Shown here: in pieces, positions 1 through 5,346 of the stretch
Numbering within the stretch: the stretch's first letter is position 1
Layout: each line of letters opens with the position of its first letter
Assembly (NCBI GenBank): GCA_031257995.1
Contig: JAIRNN010000340.1
Span: 1 to 6,509, forward strand
Source of the DNA: Spirochaetaceae bacterium
Lineage (GTDB): Bacteria; Spirochaetota; Spirochaetia; Treponematales; Breznakiellaceae
Length of the DNA: 6,509 nucleotides
Direction: 5' to 3'
Made by a program: the position numbers and the translations under genes
Notes under the pieces: generated by a model
The model's database searches: none
What the model was told of the DNA's origin: nothing
What the model saw: the letters and a program-made list of their open reading frames with translations, nothing else

Positions 1-169
1 TGGGCAAAATATCCTCCCGCCCATACTTCTTTATCCACTTGGCCAGTGTTGAAGGTCCGCGTATCCCGTTCTTTCGCCCCGCTTCTTCAAGGCTCCCATA
101 CTTCCCGCAGGCCGCATCCTCCACTACACGAAGCTTCAACGCCTCGCTGTACCTTATCACATCTCTCAT
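1..169 (-). CDS. IS3-family transposase OrfA, N-terminal 56 codons (partial)
   Basis: Translation from ATG at 169-167 gives MRDVIRYSEALKLRVVEDAA and continues for 56 codons to the window edge without a stop. The segment has the look of an IS3/IS911 OrfA helix-turn-helix (HTH_Tnp_1 type): a YSEALKLRVVE first helix, a KYGSLEEAGRKNGIRG middle helix, then a STLAKWIKKYG recognition helix with its conserved Trp, and REDILP. In this family OrfA binds the terminal inverted repeats and is usually fused to the DDE catalytic OrfB by programmed -1 frameshifting; OrfB is not in view. The start is supported by AAGGAG at 182-177, seven bases upstream. The family call is from pattern recognition; intactness cannot be judged from the fragment. 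Confidence 0.8.
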   Translation of the reverse strand, partial: MRDVIRYSEALKLRVVEDAACGKYGSLEEAGRKNGIRGPSTLAKWIKKYGREDILP

Positions 170-183
170 CTTTCGACTCCTTA

Positions 184-211
184 TGTGTCAACTTTACACC
201 AGGACGCGACA
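184..211 (-). repeat. Probable terminal inverted repeat of the IS3-like element
   Basis: This segment lies between the potC-side flank and the orfA ribosome site. Read on the minus strand it starts with TGTCGCGTCCTGG and contains GTGTAAAGTTGACAC. Only one end is in the window, so the partner repeat cannot be compared. The call rests on the TG terminus and resemblance to known IS3 ends. Confidence 0.5.
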
Positions 212-256
212 TAATGTTCCGTTATCCATTTTCAATTCTCCATTCCCTGAAAGGGC

Positions 257-1159
257 CTACTTGGCGGCGATGTATTTGAGGAAGTTGCGCAAAAGGTACG
301 TCAACAGCACGGTGCCGAGGATCATCACGACGGAGAGGGCGTTGATGACGGGGGAGACGCCGAAGCGGATCGCGGAGTAGATGTAGAGGGGCAGGGTGGT
401 GGAGCCGGTTCCGGCGACAAAGTAGGTGATCACGAAGTCTTCCAGCGAGATCGTAACCGCTGTGAGGAAGCCGGAGATGATGCCGGGCATACATACCGGG
501 ACCGTTACTTTGACGAGGGTCTGCCGTTCGTCCGCGCCCAAGTCGCTTGCGGCCTCGATGATCGAAAAGTCGAACTCGTCGAGCCGGGCCATTACCATTA
601 AAAAGACGAATGGCAGATTGAACGTGGTGTGGGCGATGTAGATCGTAAGGAGGCCCAGCGGGATTTTGAGGCCGGCGAAAAAGATGGTGAGCGACACGCC
701 GATGATGATTTCCGGCAGCACCATCGGGAGAAACGAGACCACCTGCACATAGTTGCGGAGCCGGAAACGGTGCCAATTCACGCCGATTGCGCCCAAAGTG
801 CCGAAGATGGTCGCCGTGACAGCCGAGGTGAGCGCGATGAACACCGAGTTTCCGAAGGCGCGCCACAAGCCGTCCGAATGGAGGAAGAGTTGCTCGTACC
901 AGACGAGGGAAAATCCCGTAAAATGGAGGCTTTTCGCCGCGTTGAACGAGTAGAGTGTCAGCACGAAGAGCGGGAGAAAAAGAAAGATAACGGTCGCCGC
1001 AAAGACCGCCGCCGAAAAAGAGAAGGGCTTTTGCCGCCGCCTCATCGCCCGCCGCGCATGACGGGCGGCCTCGTCCTGGGAACGAGACGGCTTGATCGTC
1101 GTCACCACATTGCGGACGATGCGCTTGATATTAAAATTCGTGTTAATCGTAAACTTCAT
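257..1159 (-). CDS. potC: Spermidine/putrescine ABC transporter permease PotC
   Basis: This 300-residue integral membrane protein is one of the two permease subunits that form the inner-membrane channel for polyamine import. A basic N-terminal segment (residues 1-48) precedes a first membrane helix at about 50-72 (AVFAATVIFLFLPLFVLTLY). The MetI-like permease core spans about 100-292, with the EAA loop at about 202-221 (EAASDLG followed by VPVCMPGI), which docks on the ATPase. NSVFIAL, FLPMVLPEIIIG and SLEDFVITYF are PotC-like. The ATG at 1159 overlaps the potB stop as ATGA, with a GGGGAAAT ribosome site four bases upstream, which supports this start. E. coli PotC has about 264 residues, so the N-terminus is roughly 40 longer; an internal ATG (residue 39) would give 262. 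It is the last pot gene visible. A different iron or thiamine importer is less likely. Confidence 0.9.
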   Translation of the reverse strand: MKFTINTNFNIKRIVRNVVTTIKPSRSQDEAARHARRAMRRRQKPFSFSAAVFAATVIFLFLPLFVLTLYSFNAAKSLHFTGFSLVWYEQLFLHSDGLWRAFGNSVFIALTSAVTATIFGTLGAIGVNWHRFRLRNYVQVVSFLPMVLPEIIIGVSLTIFFAGLKIPLGLLTIYIAHTTFNLPFVFLMVMARLDEFDFSIIEAASDLGADERQTLVKVTVPVCMPGIISGFLTAVTISLEDFVITYFVAGTGSTTLPLYIYSAIRFGVSPVINALSVVMILGTVLLTYLLRNFLKYIAAK

Positions 1160-2058
1160 ATTTCCCCCTTTTGTTTTTTGTTTTCCGGTTTTTGTTTTCC
1201 GGTTTCTGTTTTTCGCTGCAAACCCAACATCACGAGGACGCCGATGGTGGTAGCCAGCGTGAGTACCATCGAGATAGACGAGGCGAGCGGCCAGTTTCGG
1301 GATTTCCCCAACTGGTCGGCGATCACGTTGCCCAGCATATACGAGTCCTTGCCGCCCACGAGCAAGGGCACCGCATACGCGCCAAAAATCGGGATAAAGG
1401 TGAACAACACCGCCGTGTAGATGCCGCTCTTGATACTGGGAAAGAGTATCCTCCAGATGGCCCCTTGCTTCGTTGCCCCCAGATCCCGCGCCGCTTCCAG
1501 CAGGGAAAAATCAAACTTGTCAATCGAGGCAAAGAGGGGCAGAATCGCGTAGGGCAGATACATATACACCAGCACGAGAACCACCGCGCCCTGGTTGTAA
1601 AGAAAGGGGATGTAGTCCTTCACGACACCTAACCGCATGAGAAACACGTTGAGAAAGCCGTTGTTGCCCAATATGTTGATCCACGCGAACACCCGGATGA
1701 GGAAGTTGGTCCAGAACGGCACGATGATCACCATGAGTAGCAGGGCCTGATGCTTGCTCTTTGCCATGAAGTAGCCGCAGGGAAGCGCGAGGATAATCGT
1801 GATGAGGGTGGCGAGGGCGGCTGTTCCAAAGGTATGCGCGGTGATACGGAGAATGTTCGGGTTGGCAAGTTCCGCATAGGCGCGGAGGGCCGGTATCCAC
1901 GTTACGCCCCCGTGCAACCGCTTGGTGAGAAAGCTGTACAACACGATGATCACGAGCGGCGCGGCGAAGAAAACCGTGAACCAGAGGCCCATCGGCAGCG
2001 TATAAAGCGGCCCGAATTTCTTCCGCCGGGCCTGAAACGCGGGAAGGCCGCCGCTCAC
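1156..2058 (-). CDS. potB: Spermidine/putrescine ABC transporter permease PotB
   Basis: This is the second permease of the polyamine importer, 300 residues. Helices are visible at about 25-45 (WFTVFFAAPLVIIVLYSF), 76-98, 105-128 (LLLMVIIVPFWTNFLIRVFAW), 156-176, 213-233 and 260-280. The EAA loop is at about 188-207 (EAARDLGATKQGAIWRILFP). VPFWTNFLIRVFAW is a strong PotB/PotH signature. I chose the GTG at 2058-2056: it overlaps the potA stop as GTGA and has GAGG seven bases upstream. The in-frame ATG at 2109 would add 17 residues inside potA with no reason to prefer it. The last 20 residues (KTETGKQKPENKKQKGEI) are low complexity and come from a tandem DNA repeat at 1171-1215, so the native C-terminus may have been extended. 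The stop overlaps potC by 4 bases. Confidence 0.9.
   Translation of the reverse strand: MSGGLPAFQARRKKFGPLYTLPMGLWFTVFFAAPLVIIVLYSFLTKRLHGGVTWIPALRAYAELANPNILRITAHTFGTAALATLITIILALPCGYFMAKSKHQALLLMVIIVPFWTNFLIRVFAWINILGNNGFLNVFLMRLGVVKDYIPFLYNQGAVVLVLVYMYLPYAILPLFASIDKFDFSLLEAARDLGATKQGAIWRILFPSIKSGIYTAVLFTFIPIFGAYAVPLLVGGKDSYMLGNVIADQLGKSRNWPLASSISMVLTLATTIGVLVMLGLQRKTETGKQKPENKKQKGEI
1171..1215. repeat. Tandem 14-base repeat at the potB/potC junction
   Basis: Two perfect copies of TTTTTGTTTTCCGG lie at 1175-1188 and 1189-1202. They are followed by a degenerate third copy (TTTCTGTTTTTCG, 1203-1215) and preceded by TTGTTTT. The repeat is translated as the Lys/Gln/Pro/Glu-rich tail of PotB and ends just before the potC ribosome site. 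Replication slippage here would change the PotB tail length; because 14 is not a multiple of three, it would also change its frame and the coupling to potC. Confidence 0.85.
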
Positions 2059-3200
2059 GACCCCGCCTCGTTTTTCAAGCCGACGATGTACCCATCGTTC
2101 GCGCTCCACGAGAGGAACACGTTGTCCTTCCAGACAATGTCCGGCCCCTCGTCCGAGTAAACCGCGTGTTGTTTCATCACCCGCAACAGCACCCCGCTCG
2201 CCGTCTTCACATAAAACTTGGTCTGAAACCCCGAATAGACCGGCTCGTCCACCACGCCCTGAAACTGGTTAATGTCTTCTCGCCGTGTCGCCGGTTTCTC
2301 GGTGGAAATCAGAATCTTTTCGGGCCGTATCGTGAAACTCACCGTTTGCCCCGGCGAAAACTCATCGACCGTCGTCACCTTGATAGTGCCCAGCCCGTCA
2401 ATGGCCAACTCCACCATATATTCGGTCTCATTGTTCGCAAGCGGAAGCCGCACCGACGACAGCACCTTCCCGTCAAAGAGGTTCGTCTCGCCGATGAACT
2501 TCGCGACAAACTCGCCGGCGGGGCTCTCGTAGATCTCGTGCGGCGTTCCCACCTGCAACACGTCCCCCGCGTTCATCACCGCGATCCGGTCGGATACCGA
2601 CAGCGCCTCCTGCTGGTCGTGCGTCACGTAGATGAACGTGATCCCCACCTTGTCGTGCAACTGGTCAAGCTCGATGAGCAGTTGCCCGCGCAGTTTCGCG
2701 TCCAGCGCCGAGAGCGGCTCGTCAAGCAACAGCACCTTAGGCTCGTTGATCAGTGCCCGCGCAATCGCCACCCGCTGTTTCTGCCCGCCCGAAAGCTGGG
2801 AAGGCTTCTTCTCACTATGCGCCTCAAGCTGGACCAGCCGCAGATACTCCCCGACCCGCGTATTCACCTCTTGCCGGGGCCGTTTCTTGATACGAAGCGG
2901 AAACGCCACGTTCTCAAACACTGTCAGATGGGGAAACAGCGCGTAATTCTGGAAAACGGTGTTCGCCTGCCGCTTATTTGGCGGAAACGGCAGCACGTCC
3001 GCCCCGTCAAAAAGCACCGCCCCCTCGTCCGGCGTCTCAAACCCCGCGATAATCCGCAACAACGTCGTCTTCCCGCACCCCGACGGCCCCAAAAGGGAAA
3101 AAAACTCCCCCTTCTTTATCTCCAGGGACACATCGTTCAAAACACTAAAACTCCCGAAGGCCTTACTCACCTTCCCGATAACCACATCGCTTCCCTTCAA
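2055..3200 (-). CDS. potA: Spermidine/putrescine ABC transporter ATP-binding protein PotA
   Basis: This cytoplasmic ATPase subunit powers polyamine import. In the 381-residue reading the ATPase domain covers about 6-236: Walker A GPSGCGKTT at 38-46, Q-loop Gln84 (FQNYALFPH), signature LSGGQ at 136-140, Walker B VLLLDEP at 156-162, D-loop SALD at 164-167 and switch His194 (YVTHDQQEAL). A C-terminal TOBE-type domain (about 240-381, with RPEKI at 292-296) is typical of PotA/MalK-type ATPases. All catalytic residues are intact. The start is unsettled. The furthest in-frame start is TTG at 3200, 13 bases after an AGGAGG; an in-frame GTG at codon 6 also exists. The ATG lying directly after AGGAGG is in another frame. 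The stop overlaps the potB GTG. It is the first gene of the potABC operon. Confidence 0.92.
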   Translation of the reverse strand: MKGSDVVIGKVSKAFGSFSVLNDVSLEIKKGEFFSLLGPSGCGKTTLLRIIAGFETPDEGAVLFDGADVLPFPPNKRQANTVFQNYALFPHLTVFENVAFPLRIKKRPRQEVNTRVGEYLRLVQLEAHSEKKPSQLSGGQKQRVAIARALINEPKVLLLDEPLSALDAKLRGQLLIELDQLHDKVGITFIYVTHDQQEALSVSDRIAVMNAGDVLQVGTPHEIYESPAGEFVAKFIGETNLFDGKVLSSVRLPLANNETEYMVELAIDGLGTIKVTTVDEFSPGQTVSFTIRPEKILISTEKPATRREDINQFQGVVDEPVYSGFQTKFYVKTASGVLLRVMKQHAVYSDEGPDIVWKDNVFLSWSANDGYIVGLKNEAGS

Positions 3201-3210
3201 TGCCTTTCGA

Positions 3211-3224
3211 CATCCTCCTCTTTC
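3211..3224 (-). promoter_or_regulatory. Ribosome binding site upstream of potA, unusual spacing
   Basis: Minus strand AAGAGGAGG is an excellent anti-SD match. It is followed immediately by ATG in a different reading frame, and only 13 bases later by the in-frame TTG (3200) used for the PotA reading. The site supports translation starting in this area but does not fix the start codon cleanly. Confidence 0.55.
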
Positions 3225-3240
3225 TTGAAACTAGGCTATC

Positions 3241-3266
3241 ATTATAGAAAAGAAAAAACCTGTCAA
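3241..3266 (-). promoter_or_regulatory. Candidate sigma-70 type promoter of the potABC operon
   Basis: On the minus strand TTGACA (3266-3261) and TATAAT (3246-3241) both match consensus exactly, but the spacer is only 14 bases instead of about 17. The first transcribed base would be near 3234, giving a leader of about 35 bases. A second TTGACA lies at 3290-3285, too far away to pair with this -10. The TATAAT is convincing; use of the -35 is doubtful because of the short spacer. Confidence 0.55.
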
Positions 3267-3288
3267 GGGCCCCCCGCAGGGGCTTGTC
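3247..3288 (-). terminator. Candidate intrinsic terminator of the propeller-HEAT gene, merged with the pot promoter
   Basis: On the minus strand, downstream of the stop at 3319, CAAGCCCC can pair with GGGG-CC-CTTG (an 8-pair GC-rich stem with a two-base bulge and a TGCGG loop). After ACAGG it is followed by TTTTTTCTTTT. The five-base gap between stem and U-tract is longer than ideal. The U-tract doubles as the spacer of the downstream promoter. Confidence 0.45.
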
Positions 3289-3318
3289 AACGAAGTAGCC
3301 GCATCCCTCACCTCACAA

Positions 3319-4620
3319 CTACTCGCTGTTCATCGCGAACGGCTCAAGCACCCGTTTGAGCCAAAAGGCGGTCTGCTTCTGGATGTCGGGGAAGGTTCGC
3401 TGGGCGGACAAGGCAGCCAGAACAGCAATGCCCCGATCGTAAATCGGCGGCCCGTTGATGACGCTGAGCACTCCGGCGGCTTCGACAATCGCGTTGAGAA
3501 CCATGGTGTCGCTTGTGGGGAATACGGGAAGCGCCGCTTTGACGAAAGCGTTCATCGCCTTGCCGTCCCGGTCGATACCGATCGCGCCAATCGCACGGAC
3601 GGCGGCCGCTTTTATGCGGGGGTTGGATTCCCGGTTCAGCACGTCAACGAGAAACAGCACGTATTCCGGGGAACCAAGCCGTCCCAGCAGGAACAGTGCT
3701 TCGACCCGCTCGGCAATGGTTGCGGCCGGAAGTTTTAATGTGGGTGTTACCCGGCTGGTCTCCATCAAAAACGAGGCGAAAACCCGCTCGTTATCCCCGA
3801 CGTTTCCCCGGTCAAGCGCTGCCGCGATGCCTTCCCGCGTGACCCATTCGGGCGGCGAAGCCCACTTTGCCAGCCCGTAGGTTTCAGGCGGTTTCGGCGC
3901 GGAGGGCGGTGCAGGGTCTTTTACCCGGTAGGCGGCCAAAAGCCAGTTTTGACCGCCTACAATCACGAGATCGTCCCCGTTGTAGGCGGGAAGTACCGCC
4001 GCACCCATTATGTCGAGGATCCACTCTTCACCGGGTTCCCGGCTCTCGGCACGGGTCATCGTCAGCGTTATGTCGGGATAGATGGGAGGACGTATCGGCG
4101 CGAAGCCGTTGTAAACGATCCCCCCCGCCTTCGACTCGCCTAGTTTTTGGCCGCTAAACGTACAGGTGACGACGGTATCGCCAAAGGGGACAAAGATTCT
4201 CCCGTCGAGGCCCGCCTCAGGCGGCGCGGTAAACGGTTTCTCAAACCGAATCTCGGAAACCTTTCGTCCCACCCGGTTCAACGCGATGAGACTCTTGGGG
4301 CCGCCCTCCTCTTCACGCCCCACCCAACTGATACCGTCGGGTCCCCTCGTCACAAACGGCGCGAGCCTTCCCCGGACCCGGTACGTCCACAGATCGCGTC
4401 CGCCATAACTGAACGCCCGCACGAATCCCCCGTCGCACACCGCGATAACCACCCCGTCTTGGCACGAAGGCGGACACAACAACACCCCGCCTAACGCGCC
4501 GCGCCACGCCGGAACCGCCGGGATGGTGGTCTGCGAGAATACCGCTCCCGGGAAGACAACAAAGACAAGGTAAAAAAGAGACTTGTGTGATACCCCGGAT
4601 CGCTGCCGACCCGGTGACAT
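3319..4620 (-). CDS. Secreted PQQ-like beta-propeller and HEAT-repeat protein, function unknown
   Basis: This predicted 433-residue exported protein has an unknown role. From ATG 4620 it starts with a signal peptide: basic residues up to Lys13, a hydrophobic stretch at about 15-28 (LFYLVFVVFPGAVF), and likely cleavage after VFS-29. Residues about 50-235 carry PQQ/propeller-like strands of the type DGGFVRAFSYGGRDLWTYRV, SLIALNRVGRKVSEIRF and NWLLAAYRV. A Pro-rich linker (about 235-249) follows, then helical HEAT-like repeats at about 300-425 (ERVEALFLLGRLGSPEYVLFLVDVLN, then NPRIKAAAVRAIGAIG). Such halves usually act as protein-binding scaffolds. The frame is open further upstream to 4779, but those codons fall in an interspersed repeat and upstream of a good promoter (4676-4704), so I reject them. 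An ATG at 4656 is an alternative. The ribosome site is weak (GGA, seven bases upstream). The gene seems to be monocistronic. Confidence 0.75.
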   Translation of the reverse strand: MSPGRQRSGVSHKSLFYLVFVVFPGAVFSQTTIPAVPAWRGALGGVLLCPPSCQDGVVIAVCDGGFVRAFSYGGRDLWTYRVRGRLAPFVTRGPDGISWVGREEEGGPKSLIALNRVGRKVSEIRFEKPFTAPPEAGLDGRIFVPFGDTVVTCTFSGQKLGESKAGGIVYNGFAPIRPPIYPDITLTMTRAESREPGEEWILDIMGAAVLPAYNGDDLVIVGGQNWLLAAYRVKDPAPPSAPKPPETYGLAKWASPPEWVTREGIAAALDRGNVGDNERVFASFLMETSRVTPTLKLPAATIAERVEALFLLGRLGSPEYVLFLVDVLNRESNPRIKAAAVRAIGAIGIDRDGKAMNAFVKAALPVFPTSDTMVLNAIVEAAGVLSVINGPPIYDRGIAVLAALSAQRTFPDIQKQTAFWLKRVLEPFAMNSE

Positions 4621-4675
4621 TCTGTTTTCCAAAAATTCTGTTAAAGATGGGAACATCCACCGCTTCACCAACTTT

Positions 4676-4704
4676 ACAATATTATCTTTTATGGAGGCTG
4701 TCAA
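4676..4704 (-). promoter_or_regulatory. Candidate promoter of the propeller-HEAT gene
   Basis: On the minus strand TTGACA (4704-4699), a 17-base spacer and TATTGT (4681-4676) form a good sigma-70 type promoter. Transcription would start near 4669, 49 bases before the chosen ATG at 4620. This placement argues against the longer open frame that begins at 4779. Confidence 0.6.
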
Positions 4705-4724
4705 GGCATTATTTTCCATACGAA

Positions 4725-4770
4725 AAACCACGGTTAACATAGATAGCGCAGATGACACAGATACACACGA
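4725..4770 (-). repeat. Degenerate interspersed 'ATCTGTGTCATCTG'-type repeat
   Basis: On the minus strand the segment reads ATCTGTGTCATCTGCGC, then TATCTATGTTAACCGTGG. The recurring 'ATCTGTG' units resemble the short simple repeats (ATCTGTGTCATCTGTGGTT style) found between genes in many environmental bacteria. It is non-coding here. Whether further copies occur in this genome cannot be seen from one window. Confidence 0.45.
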
Positions 4771-4839
4771 TGCCGCCATTTATGGCATCATCCGCAGTAA
4801 ACGTGATCGAGTCTGCGATTAACTGTGATTTCATGCTAC

Positions 4840-4868
4840 TTGACAAAATTTCACGATGCATGTAGAAT
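4840..4868 (+). promoter_or_regulatory. Strong sigma-70 type promoter reading rightwards
   Basis: TTGACA at 4840-4845, a 17-base spacer and TAGAAT at 4863-4868 (5 of 6 matches to TATAAT) make the best-formed promoter in the window. Transcription would start near 4875. The first ribosome site downstream is AAGGGG at 4908-4913, in front of the small ORF at 4920. The transcript could also continue about 470 bases to the lipoprotein gene. Confidence 0.65.
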
Positions 4869-4904
4869 AATACTGTGTGGATCGCAAAGCCGCATTAAAT
4901 CTAC

Positions 4905-5180
4905 TCAAGGGGAAATGTGATGTTTAAACCGCTTTTTTCTCTTCTTTTCGACAATAGAGGTTTGTGGGCGAAGATTATAATCCCCTCCCCCAAATCCAAA
5001 AAAAATCAAAATCAAACCCATGTCGATTATTAATGCCAAATTTAAGATTTTGTAGCGTTTTTTCACGAACAAACCGTATTTTTGCCTCTTGTTGATCCAG
5101 TCAGGGAAGGTGTCTTTGCGTATCCGGTTCAAGACCGCTTCCGGAAGATGGAAAAGGAGGCGGGGTATGACGTAGGGTGT
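4905..5180 (-). pseudogene. Possible decayed gene remnant, unidentified
   Basis: A minus-strand frame is open from just after a TAA at 5183-5181 to a TGA at 4907-4905. The first 45 or so codons have the look of real protein, with many codons ending in C or G and residues such as PRLLFHLPEAVLNRIRKDTF and PDWINKRQKYGLFVKKRYKI. The later part becomes AT-rich and low complexity (LILIFFGFGGG). There is no ATG; the only usable start is TTG at 5132 with GGAAG five bases upstream. I do not recognise the family. It may be an internal piece of a lost gene running into non-coding sequence, or a chance frame. Confidence 0.25.
4920..5033 (+). CDS. Possible small protein or leader peptide, 37 residues
   Basis: Translation from ATG at 4920 gives MFKPLFSLLFDNRGLWAKII and then a Ser/Lys/Asn-rich tail ending THVDY before TAA. 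It was found by reading downstream of the promoter at 4840-4868. AAGGGG lies seven bases before the ATG. The first ten residues are mildly hydrophobic, too short for a clear membrane helix, and no family is recognised. It could be a real small protein, a leader peptide of the transcript that may reach the lipoprotein gene, or the truncated 5' end of a lost gene whose promoter survives. The second half is encoded by a C/A-rich low-complexity tract, which argues for a chance or broken reading frame. A minus-strand ORF overlaps it completely; at most one of the two is likely to be genuine. Confidence 0.35.
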   Translation: MFKPLFSLLFDNRGLWAKIIIPSPKSKKNQNQTHVDY

Positions 5181-5234
5181 TTATGCATAAGTCGGGAATC
5201 AGCTTCAGTCTCTCTGGGGATTTACGGAAATTCA

Positions 5235-5272
5235 GTATACGGAATTATCGGGCGTATACGAAAAGGTATACG
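5235..5272. repeat. Three GTATACG motifs upstream of the lipoprotein gene
   Basis: The heptamer GTATACG occurs at 5235-5241, 5254-5260 and 5266-5272, and the middle copy is the full palindrome CGTATACG. The loose unit is GTATACG followed by GAA, AAA or GCA. The cluster lies 75-112 bases before the start codon at 5347. It could be an operator for a regulator of the lipoprotein/hydrolase pair, but no regulator is seen nearby. Confidence 0.45.
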
Positions 5273-5346
5273 GCATTTAGACGCGGGACAGTTTCCGTGC
5301 AAATTGCCATCTATTATTTACATTTATTTTTTTATAGGAATATTTT

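Larger units (their letters stand above)
1..211 (-). mobile_element. IS3-family insertion sequence, 5' (left) end, truncated by the window
   Basis: On the minus strand the sequence begins TGTCGCGTCCTGGTGTAAAG at position 211 and runs into TTGACACA, a ribosome site and an OrfA-type transposase start. The TG start and the GGTGTAAAGTTGACAC core are typical of IS3-family terminal inverted repeats, so I place the element boundary near 211 and the repeat at about 184-211. The other end, the orfB part and any target duplication lie outside the window, so the boundary is approximate. It lies only 45 bases beyond the potC stop codon. Confidence 0.7.
4621..5346. other. Long divergent intergenic region without a confident gene
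   Basis: About 725 bases separate the minus-strand propeller-HEAT gene from the plus-strand lipoprotein gene. From left to right it holds a minus promoter (4676-4704), a degenerate interspersed repeat (about 4725-4770) with an adjoining 6-bp inverted repeat (4769-4789), a plus promoter (4840-4868), a 37-codon plus small ORF (4920-5033), a C/A-rich tract (about 4981-5020), a possible decayed minus ORF (4905-5180) and three GTATACG motifs (5235-5272). Only the promoters are well supported. Confidence 0.6.

Noticed and set aside
245..255. Hairpin CCCT-GAA-AGGG just after the potC stop
   Set aside because: It is only four pairs and no U-tract follows on the minus strand, so it is not a credible terminator.
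222..866. Minus-strand 214-codon open frame overlapping potC
   Set aside because: It lies within potC in another frame, is rich in Arg/His/Pro from GC-rich shadow reading, and has no membrane or domain pattern.
629..1420. Plus-strand 263-codon open frame
   Set aside because: It is antisense to potC and potB, with extreme Arg/Glu/Asp content typical of reverse reading of membrane-protein codons.
2166..3359. Plus-strand 397-codon open frame, the longest on that strand
   Set aside because: It is antisense to potA, which has every ATPase motif; the product is Arg/His/Leu-rich without a recognisable fold.
4621..4779. N-terminal 53-codon extension of the propeller-HEAT ORF
   Set aside because: It overlaps an interspersed repeat and lies mostly upstream of a good promoter; the signal peptide fits a start at 4620.
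4769..4789. Inverted repeat GATGCC-9-GGCATC considered as a terminator or operator
   Set aside because: No T-run follows on either strand and its position does not fit a gene end; kept only as part of the intergenic repeat.
5235..5272. GTATACG copies considered as a CRISPR remnant
   Set aside because: The units are 7 bases with 5- and 12-base gaps, far shorter than CRISPR repeats and spacers.
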